DNA from: Pristimantibacillus sp052113225
Lineage (GTDB): Bacteria; Bacillota; Bacilli; Paenibacillales; Paenibacillaceae
Assembly: GCF_052113225.1 (NCBI RefSeq)
Contig: NZ_JBFRCT010000003.1
Coordinates: 248,001 to 312,000 of the forward strand
Reading direction: 5' to 3'
DNA length: 64,000 nucleotides
Under the pieces are notes generated by a model. That model was not told the origin of the DNA. It saw only the letters and a list, made by a program, of their open reading frames with translations, and did no database searches. Below, in pieces: positions 15,331-23,976 of the stretch (position 1 is its first letter; every line of letters begins with the position of its first letter). The position numbers and the translations under genes are program-made.

Positions 15331-16503
15331 ATGACAGACCGACATAATCTTGAAAAAATCGCCGGCCGCAGCTTTGCGACAAAGCTGCTTCATTTCGGCG
15401 CTGAAATTGATGAACAAACGGGTGCCTCAAGTACTCCGATTTTCCAAGCATCCACTTTCCATCAAGCTGATATTATGGATCCGCCGCATCACGATTACAG
15501 CCGTTCCGGCAACCCGACTCGTGAAGCGCTGGAGAATTATATCGCTCTGCTTGAGGGTGGTACACGTGGTTTTGCTTTTGCATCGGGCATGGCAGCAATC
15601 TCGACAACCTTTATGCTGCTGTCTGCCGGCGATCATGTTATCGTAACGGAAGATGTGTACGGTGGTACTTATCGTTTGTTGACGGCGGTATTAACGCGGT
15701 TCAATATTGAGACAACCTTTGTAGATATGACGGATTTCGAGCAGGTACAAGAGGCGCTGAAGCCTAACACGAAAGCAGTCTTCATGGAGACGCCTTCCAA
15801 TCCTACGCTCAAAATTACCGATATCTCGTTAGTAGCTGGCTGGGCGAAAGAAAAGGGTCTTCTGACGATGCTTGATAACACCTTCATGACCCCTTACCAT
15901 CAGCGTCCATTCGAGCTTGGTGTCGATATTGTACTGCATAGCGCTACGAAGTTCCTGAGCGGCCATAGCGACGTGCTGGCTGGCCTCGCAGTAACGAATG
16001 ACGAAGCACTCGGACGCCGCTTGTATCAGCTGCAGAACGGCCTTGGCGCTGTTCTAAGTGCTCATGAGAGCTGGCTCTTAATGCGCGGTATGAAGACCCT
16101 GCAAGCTCGTATGGAGCATAGTGAGCGCAGTGCTCGCAAGCTGGCAGAATGGCTGTCGAATCATCCGGAGGTTACGCAAGTGTATTACCCAGGGCTTGAA
16201 GACCATCCGGGACGTGAAATTCACGAGAAGCAGTCGAAGGGCTATGGTGCTGTTGTATCCTTCGATGTAGGCAGCGGCGAGCGTGCTGCAAGCTTGCTGA
16301 GCCGAGTACAACTGCCGCTTGTAGCGGTAAGTCTTGGAGCGGTAGAAAGTATTTTATCCTACCCTGCGAAGATGTCGCATGCGGCAATGCCGAAGGAAGT
16401 GCGTTACCAGCGTGGTATTACGGACGGCCTGGTCCGTTACTCGGTAGGTCTAGAAGATATCGACGATCTGATTGCAGATCTGGATTCCGCTTTAAAAGGA
16501 TAA
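15331..16503 (+). CDS. metC: Cystathionine beta-lyase
   Basis: A protein of 390 residues of the same PLP family as the upstream gene, with SGMAAIS and the PLP lysine in HSATKFLSGHSDV. It splits cystathionine to homocysteine, pyruvate and ammonia. The ribosome-binding site CAGGAGG lies inside the end of metI, so translation is coupled. Last gene of the S-box operon. A gamma-lyase or O-acetylhomoserine sulfhydrylase activity cannot be excluded from sequence alone. Confidence 0.88.
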   Translation: MTDRHNLEKIAGRSFATKLLHFGAEIDEQTGASSTPIFQASTFHQADIMDPPHHDYSRSGNPTREALENYIALLEGGTRGFAFASGMAAISTTFMLLSAGDHVIVTEDVYGGTYRLLTAVLTRFNIETTFVDMTDFEQVQEALKPNTKAVFMETPSNPTLKITDISLVAGWAKEKGLLTMLDNTFMTPYHQRPFELGVDIVLHSATKFLSGHSDVLAGLAVTNDEALGRRLYQLQNGLGAVLSAHESWLLMRGMKTLQARMEHSERSARKLAEWLSNHPEVTQVYYPGLEDHPGREIHEKQSKGYGAVVSFDVGSGERAASLLSRVQLPLVAVSLGAVESILSYPAKMSHAAMPKEVRYQRGITDGLVRYSVGLEDIDDLIADLDSALKG

Positions 16504-16516
16504 TGATTCAAATTAA

Positions 16517-16560
16517 GCGAAAAATGCGGCTGTCGTACATGACAGGCCGTATTTTTTCGC
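16517..16560 (+). terminator. met operon terminator
   Basis: GCGAAAAAT-CGGCTGTC hairpin with GACAGGCCGTATTTTTTCGC, T-rich 3' side, 13 nt after the metC stop. Confidence 0.85.
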
Positions 16561-16657
16561 TTTTCCGTAACATACGAAAGATGACGGACAAGAACGAGAT
16601 ATGATAGGATGAATTGATAGCTATTAAGAACGGAAAAAGATAAGGAGGTCTTACGAT

Positions 16658-17797
16658 ATGTCTACGTTGGACCAGATTTTGGATAAAGCACGTCTTGGAG
16701 AACGTATTTCGTTTGACGAATGTGTAACGCTGCTTGAATCCGATGAGATTGAAAAAATGGGCGAGGTTGCGAATCAGCTTATGCTGAAACGCCATCCTGA
16801 ACCGATCACGACCTTTGTCGTAGGCCGGAACGTCAACTATACAAATATTTGTGATGTGTACTGCCGGTTCTGTGCGTTCTACCGCGCGCCGGGTTCGAAC
16901 GAGGGCTATGTCCTCTCGAATGAAACGATACTTAATAAAATCCAGGAAACGGTTGATGTAGGCGGTACTGAGATTCTGATGCAGGGTGGAACTAACCCGA
17001 ATCTGCCATTCTCGTACTATACGGATCTGCTTCGTGAGATTAAGCAGCATTTCCCGGACATTACCATGCATTCCTTCTCGCCAGCTGAGATTCAGAAAAT
17101 GAAAGATGTTTCCGAAGGTTTATCGCTGGATGAGGTTATCCGCCAGCTGCATGAAGCTGGTCTAGACTCGCTGCCTGGCGGCGGTGCTGAAATTTTGGAT
17201 GACCGTACCCGCCGTAAAATCAGCCGTCTGAAGGGCTCTTGGACAGACTGGATGGATGTTATGAAATCCGCTCATCGTCATGGCATGAACACAACGGCCA
17301 CTATGGTATACGGGTTTGGTGAAACAGCTGAGGAACGTGCGCTTCACTTGCTCCGCATCCGAGATGCGCAGGATGAGTGTATTGCTAACGGCTATGATTC
17401 GAAAGGCTTCCTCGCTTTCATCTGCTGGCCATTCCAGCCGGATAACACCAACATGAAACGTGTTGAGAAGTCGAAACCGGAAGAGTATCTGAAGATGGTT
17501 GCAGTCAGCCGTATTATGCTCGATAATATCGATAATTTCCAATCGTCCTGGGTGACGATGGGTCCTGACATTGGTAAGCAATCACTCTCGTATGGCTGCA
17601 ATGATTTCGGCAGTACGATGATTGAAGAGAATGTTGTATCCGCCGCAGGCACGACTCATAAAGTGAACATTGAATCTATTCTTCAGCTCATTCGCGAATC
17701 GGGAAAAATCCCGGCACAACGTGATACGAAATACAATACAATTAAAATGTACGATGATCATGAGCATGCTGCGAAAGACTTCATCATGCAGAACTAA
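16658..17797 (+). CDS. mqnC: Cyclic dehypoxanthinyl futalosine synthase, radical SAM
   Basis: A protein of 379 residues. The radical-SAM cluster motif is C65-x3-C69-x2-C72 (NICDVYCRFC), followed by a TIM-barrel core and a C-terminal MqnC/CofH-like region. MqnC carries out the cyclisation step of the futalosine route to menaquinone. MqnE is the nearest alternative, but the ITTFVVGRNVNYTN-type N terminus favours MqnC. No other mqn gene is adjacent. The product, menaquinone, is the acceptor for the SdhCAB complex encoded at the window start. Monocistronic with AAGGAGG upstream. Confidence 0.85.
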   Translation: MSTLDQILDKARLGERISFDECVTLLESDEIEKMGEVANQLMLKRHPEPITTFVVGRNVNYTNICDVYCRFCAFYRAPGSNEGYVLSNETILNKIQETVDVGGTEILMQGGTNPNLPFSYYTDLLREIKQHFPDITMHSFSPAEIQKMKDVSEGLSLDEVIRQLHEAGLDSLPGGGAEILDDRTRRKISRLKGSWTDWMDVMKSAHRHGMNTTATMVYGFGETAEERALHLLRIRDAQDECIANGYDSKGFLAFICWPFQPDNTNMKRVEKSKPEEYLKMVAVSRIMLDNIDNFQSSWVTMGPDIGKQSLSYGCNDFGSTMIEENVVSAAGTTHKVNIESILQLIRESGKIPAQRDTKYNTIKMYDDHEHAAKDFIMQN

Positions 17798-17812
17798 TTC
17801 ATTTATTAACAA

Positions 17813-17854
17813 GGCATTCGACCCCTGGTTAACAGGGCTCGGATGCTTTTTTTT
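17813..17854 (+). terminator. mqnC terminator
   Basis: GCATTCGA-CCCTG hairpin with CAGGG-TCGGATGC followed by eight T. Confidence 0.88.
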
Positions 17855-17941
17855 ATGCCGGCTGGTCTGTGAAGCTACTAAATAGGCAGTTCCTCACATA
17901 TTCTTTTTTGATCAAGCATACATAAAGGAGGCTGTGAAAGG

Positions 17942-18961
17942 ATGAATCAGCAGAAATTAATTGCAGCAATTAAGCACATGGAAGAGCGGCTTCACTGTCA
18001 GGATATCAATGTGAGGGAAGAAATAACGGGGCCAATACTTGATGCGATATACAATCAGAATACGATTCTGAGAAAAGAAATAGCTAACGGATTGAAGTTT
18101 GACTTCTATTACAGAACTAAAATTGCTCGTGATTTTTTGCTTTCCATACCGGTTTGTCCCGACCATGTGTGGGAACCGCAGACAACCAAATTGCTGTCTA
18201 TTTTCACAAGGCAGGCTAAGGAAGTGTTAATTGGCGGAGCTTATTTCGGTGATCAGGCCTTAATTGTGGCGAGCGAGATTGCGGGGCAAGGTGGAACGGT
18301 CCATGCTTTTGAACCAAACAAAGATCAATATCAAATGTTGAGGCACAACGCTGCATTAAACGAAATTGATAATGTTAAGGCATGGCGCCTGGGCCTATGG
18401 AACAATGAAATAGGAAAACTGAAGCTGGTCGGAGACGATTCTTTTGCTCATGCAGAGCTGGTGACGGATATGAAGGAGCAGGAGGAAGCCTCTGTTTTCG
18501 GGACGATTTCGATAGATACTTATGTAAAAGAGCAGGGAATCAATCATTTTGATCTCATTCTGCTCGATATTGAAGGCTTGGAGTATACCGTTCTTCAGGG
18601 CGCCAGCAGCCAACTCGATTTGCCGGCTGAAAAAGCTCCTAACATCATCTTCGAAGTTCACCGCAGCTATGTCGATTGGAGCAATGGTCTTGATCAAAGC
18701 GATATCGTTCAATATTTACAATCCTTTGGTTACCACATCTTCGCCTTGCGCGACTACAATTCCAATGTCGACATGTCCGGCAAACCTGTCGAGATTATCC
18801 CTCTGGGCAGAGTCTACTTAGAAGGCCCGCCACACGGGTTCAATATGATCGCAGTCAAAAACCTTTCTATCCTAGACCACCCTGAGATCAAGCTCTGCTA
18901 CGATGTCAGCCCCAAGCTCTTGACCCACAAAAACAGTTATCTCCACCAGCCAACGGAATAA
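17942..18961 (+). CDS. FkbM-family methyltransferase
   Basis: A protein of 339 residues. The N-terminal 85 residues are helical and not recognised. A Rossmann methyltransferase domain then shows the SAM motif VLIGGAYFGDQALIVA, followed by GGTVHAFEPNKDQY and the FkbM-type DLILLDIEGLEYTVLQGA. FkbM enzymes methylate sugar or polyketide hydroxyls; no glycan gene cluster is nearby, so the substrate is unknown. A good AAGGAGG precedes the ATG. Downstream is a 381-bp gap with dispersed element A. Confidence 0.8.
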   Translation: MNQQKLIAAIKHMEERLHCQDINVREEITGPILDAIYNQNTILRKEIANGLKFDFYYRTKIARDFLLSIPVCPDHVWEPQTTKLLSIFTRQAKEVLIGGAYFGDQALIVASEIAGQGGTVHAFEPNKDQYQMLRHNAALNEIDNVKAWRLGLWNNEIGKLKLVGDDSFAHAELVTDMKEQEEASVFGTISIDTYVKEQGINHFDLILLDIEGLEYTVLQGASSQLDLPAEKAPNIIFEVHRSYVDWSNGLDQSDIVQYLQSFGYHIFALRDYNSNVDMSGKPVEIIPLGRVYLEGPPHGFNMIAVKNLSILDHPEIKLCYDVSPKLLTHKNSYLHQPTE

Positions 18962-19093
18962 CCTCCTCTCGTACGAGAGGGTGAGGCCGGAGAGTTGAAA
19001 TGGTTTGAGCTATTTGCTGCTGCCCGAATAAATAGGGCTGCTCCTAACTGCTCCCCCACAAGAGTGGGGAGTGATGTTTTGGCGCAGCAAGCT

Positions 19094-19240
19094 GGTGAGG
19101 AGCGGAGCGAGAATAACGTACTGGAGAAGCGGAGCGTTCGCCTTTGTTCTCCGGATTTCAACCGCTGAGCGGCTTGAATAAAAGAAATCCGGGAACAACA
19201 GCGATCGGAAGGTCGTTATTCTCGCGCAGCGGTCTCCACC
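19094..19240 (+). repeat. Dispersed structured element, copy A
   Basis: Outer stem GAGAATAACG (19109-19118) with CGTTATTCTC (19214-19223), 10 perfect bp with further pairing outside. Constant core CTGGAGAAGCGGAGCGTTCG (19121-19140) then CCTTTG. Inner stem TTGTTCTCCGGATTTC (19144-19159) with GAAATCCGGGAACAA (19184-19198), one bulge. Closing core CAGCGATCGGAAG (19199-19211). The region 18962-19093 before it has two simple hairpins (CCTCTCGTACGAGAGG and CTCCCCCACAAGAGTGGGGAG) and no gene. Confidence 0.88.
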
Positions 19241-19342
19241 AGTAAACTAATGCAAGCCATCTCCAATCACTCCCACCACTCCTTTCGTATATACCCAACC
19301 CCCCAGCCATATACTGATAAGGGGAATGAAAGGGGTGAGCTC

Positions 19343-20290
19343 ATGGAGCTGTTTACCGTAACGCTGCCTTCGAACATGGAGCAATCGGCTGCCCAATTAG
19401 CGGCGTTGATGGCGGAGTACACAACAACTGATCTACATATCGCACACATCGAAGGAGAAGCCATACAATACACGCTGCTATCAGAAAAGGAGATTAGCTG
19501 CCAAGCGATCCTGCCTTATTTTCATCTGGCTGACCATAGCCAATCGGTGTACCAAGCTGCTTCCAAGGCACTAGCCGAATTCATCGTAACCGATATGGAG
19601 CCGCATATCCTGGCAGCCATCATTCGGAGAAAATACAGGAATAACCACGCTATTGACGCACCTGTTATTGAAAAATATTGCCACGAGCTGCTTCACGGTA
19701 CAGAATGGGATGGCCTTGGGACGAGATTTCTTGATGCTGACAGGCAGCGCCGCAAAACGAAGGTAGCCGATGAGATTGACCGATACCTGCAGGAGAATTC
19801 GGCTTTGAACTTGACCGGATTAACTTCATTTAGGCTGCAGCCTTATCGAACGGAATTAGCTGAAATTGTAGATTATGCTTTGGATGAATACGTGCTTGAT
19901 AAGCAATACCAGGAGTTTATTTCGCTGCTCAAATATTTTGTAGGCCTGCAGGAGTCGAAGGTGCCTATCGTTCACCTTGTACACAAGGGCAGCCATGATT
20001 TTGTCCTGTTCAATGAAAAGTTTCAGCCTTTTGAACCGAAGCCCCACTCGGACAAGTTAGTTGCTGAAATGCTGGAGACCGAAATGAATATTGAAGATAT
20101 GGTGATCAGCTCGCTCATTGCCGTATCTCCAAAGCATATTATGATTCATACCAGACAGGATGATATGCAGGTTATAAGGACAATCGAGACGATTTTTGAT
20201 AACCGGGTATCCGTCTGTACACAATGTCCAGCCTGTAGTCCCGTCTTTGAAGGTAATGGATCCGTCCAGCCTGACAGCCGCATCTATTGA
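19343..20290 (+). CDS. ytxC: YtxC-like putative sporulation protein
   Basis: A protein of 315 residues. An upstream frame extends to 19250, but the ATG at 19343 has AAAGGGGTG before it. It resembles the YtxC family, which in Bacillus also lies close upstream of thrS; that synteny is the main support. No membrane segment or known catalytic motif. The C terminus has a CTQCPAC cysteine cluster (CxxCxxC), a possible metal site. Its biochemical role is unknown. Confidence 0.75.
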   Translation: MELFTVTLPSNMEQSAAQLAALMAEYTTTDLHIAHIEGEAIQYTLLSEKEISCQAILPYFHLADHSQSVYQAASKALAEFIVTDMEPHILAAIIRRKYRNNHAIDAPVIEKYCHELLHGTEWDGLGTRFLDADRQRRKTKVADEIDRYLQENSALNLTGLTSFRLQPYRTELAEIVDYALDEYVLDKQYQEFISLLKYFVGLQESKVPIVHLVHKGSHDFVLFNEKFQPFEPKPHSDKLVAEMLETEMNIEDMVISSLIAVSPKHIMIHTRQDDMQVIRTIETIFDNRVSVCTQCPACSPVFEGNGSVQPDSRIY

Positions 20291-20324
20291 CGATTAGGGG
20301 TCAAGCGGTTATAATAATGCTCAT

Positions 20325-20612
20325 AACTATGCAAACAGCAATGACAAAGACATGTATTGGCTTCAAATGTTGGTCCAGAGAGAGGAAACTCGGCTGTAAT
20401 TTCCTTCAAGACATTAGCGAATATACCCCTTTGTAGCTGTGCAGTTGAACGTGGTCGATTATCGCGTACCATTACTAAGCTGCACCGGATGTCTCCGTTA
20501 TCAGATCAATACAAGGATTGCTTATGTTGTAGATTCATCAAGCAGCGATCGAAGTAGGGTGGAACCACGAGTATACAAGCACTCGTCCCTTTGCGGGATG
20601 GGTGCTTTTTTG
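20325..20612 (+). promoter_or_regulatory. T-box riboswitch of thrS
   Basis: The T-box sequence AGGGTGGAACCACG is at 20556-20569, followed by the terminator AAGCACTCGTCCC / GGGATGGGTGCTT with six T (20577-20612). Stem I appears to be closed by ACAGC / GCTGT with a lower helix CAAAG / CTTTG. The loop opposite then presents ACC (about 20425-20427), a threonine codon, consistent with the gene it controls. Uncharged tRNA-Thr would stabilise the antiterminator and allow thrS transcription. The specifier assignment is mine by hand folding. Confidence 0.92.
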
Positions 20613-20656
20613 CGTTCATCCCGCGTGCTATGCCAACTTTTTCAGGAGGAAATTCA

Positions 20657-22594
20657 ATGTCTATTAAAGTTACTTTTCCAGACGGCGCCATTAGGGAGTA
20701 CGAAGCTGGAACAACAATTGAAGAAGTAGCAGGCTCGATTAGCCCGGGACTTCGCAAGAATGCTATCGCTGGTAAAATCAATGGTAAAGTGGTTGATGTG
20801 TACGCACCAATTGAGTCTGATTCCGCAATTGAGATCGTTACGATCGAATCTGCTGACGGCCTTGAGGTCTATCGCCACAGTACAGCTCACTTGATGGCGC
20901 AAGCGATCAAACGTTTATATGGCAACGCTAATGTGAAGCTGGGCATCGGTCCGGTTATCGAGGACGGCTTCTATTACGATATCGATATGGATCAATCGCT
21001 TACTCCAGAAGATCTGATTAAGATCGAGAAGGAAATGCAGCGTATCATTAACGAGAACCTCAACATTCGCCGCCGCGAAGTCAGCCGTGAAGAGGCTCTT
21101 GCAATCTTTACAGAGCTGGATGATAACCTGAAGCTTGAACTGATTCGTGATCTGCCTGAGGATTCGGTCATTACCATGTACGACCAAGGCGAGTTCTTCG
21201 ATCTTTGCCGTGGACCACATTTGCCATCCACTAGCCGTATTAAAGCCTTCAAGCTTCTTAGCGTAGCTGGCGCTTACTGGCGCGGCGATTCGAAGAACAA
21301 GATGCTTCAGCGTATTTACGGAACTGCCTTTGCGAAGAAAGCGGAGCTGGATGAGCATCTGCACTTCTTGGAAGAAGCAAAGAAACGCGACCACCGAAAG
21401 CTCGGCAAAGAGTTGAAGATGTTCACGTTCTCCCGCGAAGTTGGCCAAGGCTTGCCGCTATGGCTGCCAAACGGCGCTAAGGTTCGCCGTACGCTCGAGC
21501 GTTACATCGTTGACCTTGAAGAGCGTCTTGGTTACGAGCATGTCTACACACCGGTTCTGGCTAACGTTGAGCTGTACAAAATCTCCGGTCACTGGGAGCA
21601 CTACAGCGAGGACATGTTCCCGCCTATGGCACTTGATAACGAGGAACTCGTTCTTCGTCCAATGAACTGCCCGCATCATATGATGGTATATAAGAGCGAT
21701 ATGAGAAGCTACCGCGATTTGCCGGTTCGTATTGCAGAGATGGGCACCATGCACCGTTATGAAATGTCCGGTGCATTGACTGGTCTGCACCGCGTACGTG
21801 CGATGACACTGAATGATGCCCATATCTTCTGCCGCCCGGATCAAATCAAGGAAGAGTTCGCACGCGTAGTGAATCTGATCCGCAAGGTCTACGAGGACTT
21901 CGGCATTAAAGAATACCGCTTCCGCTTGTCTTACCGGGATCCGCAAGATACAGAGAAGTACTTCCAAAATGACGAAATGTGGGAAATGTCCCAGCGTATG
22001 CTTCGTGAAGTAGTAGAAGAGCTTGGCCTGCCGTTCTTTGAAGCAGAAGGTGAAGCGGCATTCTACGGTCCGAAACTTGACGTTCAGATCAAGACAGCGC
22101 TTGGTAAGGAAGAGACACTGTCGACTGCACAGCTCGACTTCCTGCTGCCCGACCGCTTTGAACTGGAGTACATCGGTGAAGATGGGAAGAAGCATCGTCC
22201 AGTCGTTATCCACCGCGGTATCATTAGTACAATGGAACGGATGACTGCCTTCTTGATCGAGAACTTCGCAGGCGCATTGCCGCTATGGCTGTCCCCGGTG
22301 CAGGCTAAAGTTATTCCGGTATCCACTGCGTACGAAGCATATGCACGTGAAGTGGAAGAAAAGCTGAGGGAAGCTGGTATTCGCGTTGAGAGCGATCTGC
22401 GCAACGAGAAGCTGGGTTACAAGATTCGTGAAGCACAGCTTGAGAAGGCGCCATATATGCTTGTTGTTGGCGAGAATGAAGCACAGGCAGGTGCTGTGTC
22501 GGTACGTAAGCGCGGCGAAGGCGATATCGGTGCTAAGCCGGTAGCTGAACTGATTGAGCTGCTTACTCAAGAGATCGCAACTAAGGCAATCTAA
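20657..22594 (+). CDS. thrS: Threonyl-tRNA synthetase
   Basis: A protein of 645 residues, normal for ThrRS. TGS domain (about 1-62), editing domain with HSTAHLMAQAIKRLYG, then the class II catalytic core with the zinc/substrate motif MNCPHHM, and a C-terminal anticodon-binding domain. The start at 20657 follows CAGGAGGA; an upstream frame from 20591 begins inside the T-box terminator and is not used. It charges tRNA-Thr with threonine. Controlled by the T-box leader. Confidence 0.98.
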   Translation: MSIKVTFPDGAIREYEAGTTIEEVAGSISPGLRKNAIAGKINGKVVDVYAPIESDSAIEIVTIESADGLEVYRHSTAHLMAQAIKRLYGNANVKLGIGPVIEDGFYYDIDMDQSLTPEDLIKIEKEMQRIINENLNIRRREVSREEALAIFTELDDNLKLELIRDLPEDSVITMYDQGEFFDLCRGPHLPSTSRIKAFKLLSVAGAYWRGDSKNKMLQRIYGTAFAKKAELDEHLHFLEEAKKRDHRKLGKELKMFTFSREVGQGLPLWLPNGAKVRRTLERYIVDLEERLGYEHVYTPVLANVELYKISGHWEHYSEDMFPPMALDNEELVLRPMNCPHHMMVYKSDMRSYRDLPVRIAEMGTMHRYEMSGALTGLHRVRAMTLNDAHIFCRPDQIKEEFARVVNLIRKVYEDFGIKEYRFRLSYRDPQDTEKYFQNDEMWEMSQRMLREVVEELGLPFFEAEGEAAFYGPKLDVQIKTALGKEETLSTAQLDFLLPDRFELEYIGEDGKKHRPVVIHRGIISTMERMTAFLIENFAGALPLWLSPVQAKVIPVSTAYEAYAREVEEKLREAGIRVESDLRNEKLGYKIREAQLEKAPYMLVVGENEAQAGAVSVRKRGEGDIGAKPVAELIELLTQEIATKAI

Positions 22595-22606
22595 TTGTTA
22601 TGAATA

Positions 22607-22673
22607 AAGCTTGGACCGTTTGGGAATTATTCTTCTGAGGAGGAAGCTGCCCAAATGGTCACAAGCTTTTTTA
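22607..22673 (+). terminator. thrS terminator hairpin enclosing the start of the next gene
   Basis: The left arm AAGCTTGGACCGTTTGGG (22607-22624) pairs with CCCAAATGGTCACAAGCTT (22650-22668), one bulged base, followed by TTTTA. The loop carries GAGGAGG, the ribosome-binding site of the 3D-domain gene, and the right arm carries its ATG (22655). The same structure could therefore end thrS transcripts and bury the next start codon. Confidence 0.8.
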
Positions 22674-23206
22674 CTTGCAAAAAAACAATTTCATGCCTAG
22701 CTATAGCGGCAATGCTGACAAGTGTGGCACCAAGCCTCGCAGCTGCGCCAGCAGACAAAAAAGACCCCGTAGCGGTGGAAGCCATCGCCGAGCAGACTCT
22801 GTCGACTGTACAGGTCGTGGCAACCGGTTATACGGCAGGCTATGAGTCAACCGGCAAACGTCCGGGACACCCGCAATACGGGATTACTTATTCAGGGGTA
22901 AAAGTCAGACGGGGGCAAGTATCGACGATCGCTGCCGATACGAAGCTATTCCCGATCGGAACGCTGCTCTACATTCCTGGTTACGGCTACGGTGTAGTGG
23001 CGGATACCGGGTCGGCCATTAAAGGCCGTCGGCTCGACTTATATTTTGAGACGATAAAGGATGTATATAAGCAGTGGGGTAAGCGTACCGTAGCCGTTCA
23101 GGTGCTTCGCAAAGGCAACGGCAAGCTGTCCCAGGCATGGCTCAACCAGATTAATCGTGCGGTAGAAGCGGGAAAACCGATCCCGCAAACGTATCTGGAA
23201 TCGTAA
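22655..23206 (+). CDS. Secreted 3D-domain protein (YuiC/Sps-like)
   Basis: A protein of 183 residues with an N-terminal signal peptide (about 1-32, ending SLAAA). It has a C-terminal 3D domain related to lytic transglycosylase MltA; the family aspartates are visible in AADTKLFPIGT, VVADTGSAIKG and RRLDLYF. B. subtilis YuiC (Sps) is a stationary-phase muralytic enzyme, so peptidoglycan cleavage is the likely role. GAGGAGG lies 11 nt before the ATG, but both are within the thrS terminator hairpin, so expression may be restrained from the thrS transcript. Confidence 0.85.
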   Translation: MVTSFFTCKKTISCLAIAAMLTSVAPSLAAAPADKKDPVAVEAIAEQTLSTVQVVATGYTAGYESTGKRPGHPQYGITYSGVKVRRGQVSTIAADTKLFPIGTLLYIPGYGYGVVADTGSAIKGRRLDLYFETIKDVYKQWGKRTVAVQVLRKGNGKLSQAWLNQINRAVEAGKPIPQTYLES

Positions 23207-23215
23207 TTCGGTTCT

Positions 23216-23244
23216 GAATAATAAGCCTTTGCTATGCCATACTA
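23216..23244 (+). promoter_or_regulatory. Sigma-G-type promoter of the SASP gene
   Basis: GAATA (23216-23220), 17-nt spacer, CATACTA (23238-23244). Both boxes fit the B. subtilis sigma-G consensus (GHATR and CATNHTA). It lies 28 nt before the SASP start, so forespore expression is predicted. Confidence 0.75.
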
Positions 23245-23272
23245 AGGGATGGACGGGGAGGTGAATACTACA

Positions 23273-23404
23273 ATGGCTAAGAACAAGAACAACAAAGCAC
23301 AAGGGCAAAACAACAAGCAAAACGCAGAATTCGCTGAAGAGTTTAATCAAAATGCTGCAACTGGCAAAGCGTCGAACCAAGCTACTCAAAATACTCAGAA
23401 GTAA
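23273..23404 (+). CDS. Gamma-type small acid-soluble spore protein
   Basis: A small protein of 43 residues: hydrophilic, rich in N, Q, K and A, without aromatic residues except Phe, with an EFAEEF block like the EFASE repeats of SspE. It lacks the long repeats of B. subtilis SspE and looks like the single-repeat version. GGGGAGGTG precedes the ATG. The sigma-G-type promoter supports a spore-core amino-acid reserve protein. Ended by its own terminator. Confidence 0.82.
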   Translation: MAKNKNNKAQGQNNKQNAEFAEEFNQNAATGKASNQATQNTQK

Positions 23405-23421
23405 TTACTAAACCAATCAAC

Positions 23422-23449
23422 AGGAGGAGCCTTATGGTTCCTCCTTTTT
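23422..23449 (+). terminator. SASP gene terminator
   Basis: AGGAGGA..TCCTCCT hairpin followed by TTTTT. Confidence 0.85.
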
Positions 23450-23554
23450 GTTAAATTTACTGATGTCACATAATTTTGAGTTTTCAAGAGCGGATCTTTA
23501 TTGTATTATTAGTTATGTAAGAAATAATAACGCAATGAAGACAGGTGAGCTATC

Positions 23555-23932
23555 ATGACTGATCCAATTATTCATATGAATCATTCTGCGTCCCATCATC
23601 GCAAAGCTGCGGAGGTACTGCCCTTCATCGATGCTTATGTGACGAAGAAAGAGCAGGAAATCGCGGAAATCGAGCAAATGGTTGAACGATATGAGAAGCG
23701 CCGTCTGAAGGAAGAGCGGGCTTATCAGTCCATGTCCACATTGCGGCGGATTTTGTCCGGCCGTAAGCCGGATCATCATTTGGCTGTTGAATACATTCAT
23801 TTTGTGAAAAAACCAATGGAGCAAGTACGTGCACTCCGCCAAGAAATCGAGCATGCTCGTTCGATCAAGGTATCGTCACCGACTGACATTGTATCTGTTT
23901 CCGGGGATTTGGCTAATGAACTATATAAATAA
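23555..23932 (+). CDS. Conserved-looking hypothetical coiled-coil protein
   Basis: A protein of 125 residues, not recognised. Highly charged, without signal peptide or membrane segment. Residues about 30-60 (KKEQEIAEIEQMVERYEKR) and 85-105 should form coiled coils. AGGTGAG is 5 nt before the ATG, and TTGAGT-17-TATTGT around 23480-23508 may be its promoter. Codon use matches its neighbours, so I consider it a real gene. Function unknown. Confidence 0.75.
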   Translation: MTDPIIHMNHSASHHRKAAEVLPFIDAYVTKKEQEIAEIEQMVERYEKRRLKEERAYQSMSTLRRILSGRKPDHHLAVEYIHFVKKPMEQVRALRQEIEHARSIKVSSPTDIVSVSGDLANELYK

Positions 23933-23976
23933 TTCTACTTATAAATAAAGGGGCCGTCTCAAAAGGGGTTCGTTCG

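Noticed and set aside
20439..20729. Plus-strand frame across the thrS leader
   Set aside because: It overlaps the T-box, its terminator and the true thrS start.
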